Source: Anaerotignum sp. (lineage in GTDB: Bacteria > Bacillota > Clostridia > Lachnospirales > Anaerotignaceae). From it: 8,934 nucleotides of DNA. The position numbers and the translations under genes are program-made. A model generated the notes under the pieces. That model did no database searches and was not told the DNA's origin. It was given only the letters and a program-made list of their open reading frames with translations. The stretch is taken from assembly GCA_017560955.1 (NCBI GenBank), contig JAFZDV010000209.1, forward strand, positions 1 to 8,934. The letters run 5' to 3'. Positions 8,250 to 8,934 of this stretch are shown here, one piece after another; positions within the stretch are counted from its first letter, which is position 1, and each line of letters starts with the position of its first letter.

Positions 8250-8254
8250 TAATT

Positions 8255-8934
8255 TTGTCATTTTCGTCTAAGGTGAAGGGGGAGTTGTCCCTTCATTTGG
8301 GAAATGGGAGACATTGTGAAATCGCGGAAACAGCGGCTATTGTCAATATCTGTGGACATACTGCAATTTTTGGAGAACATTTTTGTTTAAAAATACAGAC
8401 GGAGAATTTCCATGTCGCGAAAAAGTGCTTTACATTATTGAAAAATACTTTTAATATGATAGCTGAAGTTTCGGTCAGAAGCAGTGGCCGAAAGCAAGTT
8501 TATACAGTTCTTGTGAGAGATTTTTCAAAGGCTGAAACGATCCTGAAAGCAACAGGTCTGTTGTTTTCGGAGGATGGAAAGATACAGTTGAAAAAACGGA
8601 TCTATTCTCCTGTAGTCAGCAGTATCTGCTGCCGTAGGGCCTATATCCGTGGTGCGTTCCTTTCTGTTGGTTCTGTGAATGATCCTGAGAAGAATTATCA
8701 CATGGAATTTGTTCTGGCAGATGAGTTTTCTGCAGAACAGCTGAAAGAACTGATCAATTCCTTTGGGCTGGATGCAAAGGTAGTGGAACGCAAGGAACAC
8801 TTCGTTGTATATCTGAAGGAAGGCGAACAGATCGTAGACCTTCTGAATATCATGGAAGCGCCTCTGGCACTGATGGATCTGGAAAATGTTCGCATCATGA
8901 AGGAGATGCGCAATGATATCAACCGAAAGGTCAA
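8255..8934 (+). CDS. whiA: WhiA-family DNA-binding regulator, N-terminal 226 codons (3' end outside window)
   Basis: WhiA is a cytoplasmic DNA-binding protein. In Streptomyces it activates sporulation-septation genes. In B. subtilis (YvcL) it affects cell division and chromosome segregation. The frame is open from 8255 to the window end. Translation from TTG gives (M)SFSSKVKGELS, the classic WhiA N-terminus, so the non-ATG start is well supported. The N-terminal domain covers about 1-90. The LAGLIDADG homing-endonuclease-like core follows, with CCRRAYIRGAFLSVGSVNDP at 125-144, YLKEGEQIVDLLN at 186-198 and NVRIMKEMRNDINR at 211-224. The C-terminal helix-turn-helix domain, roughly 85-90 residues, is beyond the window. 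In this fold the family has lost nuclease activity. Codon use changes along the gene: Leu in the first ~115 codons is mostly TTG/TTA/CTT, later almost all CTG. An HPr gene often follows whiA in Firmicutes but cannot be seen here. Confidence 0.93.
   Translation, partial: MSFSSKVKGELSLHLGNGRHCEIAETAAIVNICGHTAIFGEHFCLKIQTENFHVAKKCFTLLKNTFNMIAEVSVRSSGRKQVYTVLVRDFSKAETILKATGLLFSEDGKIQLKKRIYSPVVSSICCRRAYIRGAFLSVGSVNDPEKNYHMEFVLADEFSAEQLKELINSFGLDAKVVERKEHFVVYLKEGEQIVDLLNIMEAPLALMDLENVRIMKEMRNDINRKV

Noticed and set aside
8525..8934. Overlapping minus-strand frames of 91 and 78 codons near the right edge
   Set aside because: They lie inside the whiA reading frame, which matches the family over its whole visible length.
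8255..8934. LAGLIDADG-like core in whiA read as a homing endonuclease or mobile intron
   Set aside because: WhiA proteins carry this fold as a degenerate, non-nuclease domain, and the gene has the normal WhiA N-terminus and neighbourhood.

Overview
The window is a compact, single-strand stretch of bacterial chromosome carrying core genes. All seven genes lie on the + strand and gaps between them are 12 to 90 bases, so there is no gene-free stretch above 300 bases. The gene set and order (uvrC, hprK, murB, rapZ, whiA in a row), the presence of HPr kinase/phosphorylase and the Shine-Dalgarno leaders point to a low-to-mid GC Firmicute of class Clostridia, probably a Lachnospirales-type anaerobe. 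That lineage call is inference from gene order and codon use (Leu mostly CTG, Arg AGA/CGT, Thr ACA), not from a search.

Layout: (1) 1-1773, typA/bipA, a ribosome-associated GTPase whose first ~20 residues lie before the window. (2) 1816-3450, a 14-helix MOP-superfamily flippase of the MurJ/YtgP/SpoVB type, 42 bases behind typA with no visible terminator between them. (3) 3462-3498, a good intrinsic terminator that closes this unit. (4) 3541-5406, uvrC. (5) 5467-6384, hprK, possibly with its own extended -10 promoter. (6) 6397-7305, murB, 12 bases behind hprK. (7) 7337-8209, rapZ/yvcJ. (8) 8255 to the window end, the first 226 codons of whiA, which begins with TTG and runs off the right edge.

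Functionally the right half joins the glycolytic-state sensor of carbon catabolite repression (HprK) with a committed peptidoglycan precursor enzyme (MurB), a nucleotide-binding regulator tied in other bacteria to amino-sugar metabolism (RapZ/YvcJ) and a cell-division/chromosome regulator (WhiA). The flippase in the left half fits the cell-wall theme. From the usual clostridial arrangement I would expect an HPr gene just past the right edge.

I found no mobile element, CRISPR array, RNA gene, defence system or clearly undescribed system. The points most worth a second look are the lack of yvcK/glmR between rapZ and whiA, the near-total avoidance of TTA/CTA/TCA codons that creates 650- and 661-codon antisense open frames, and the abrupt change of codon use inside whiA.
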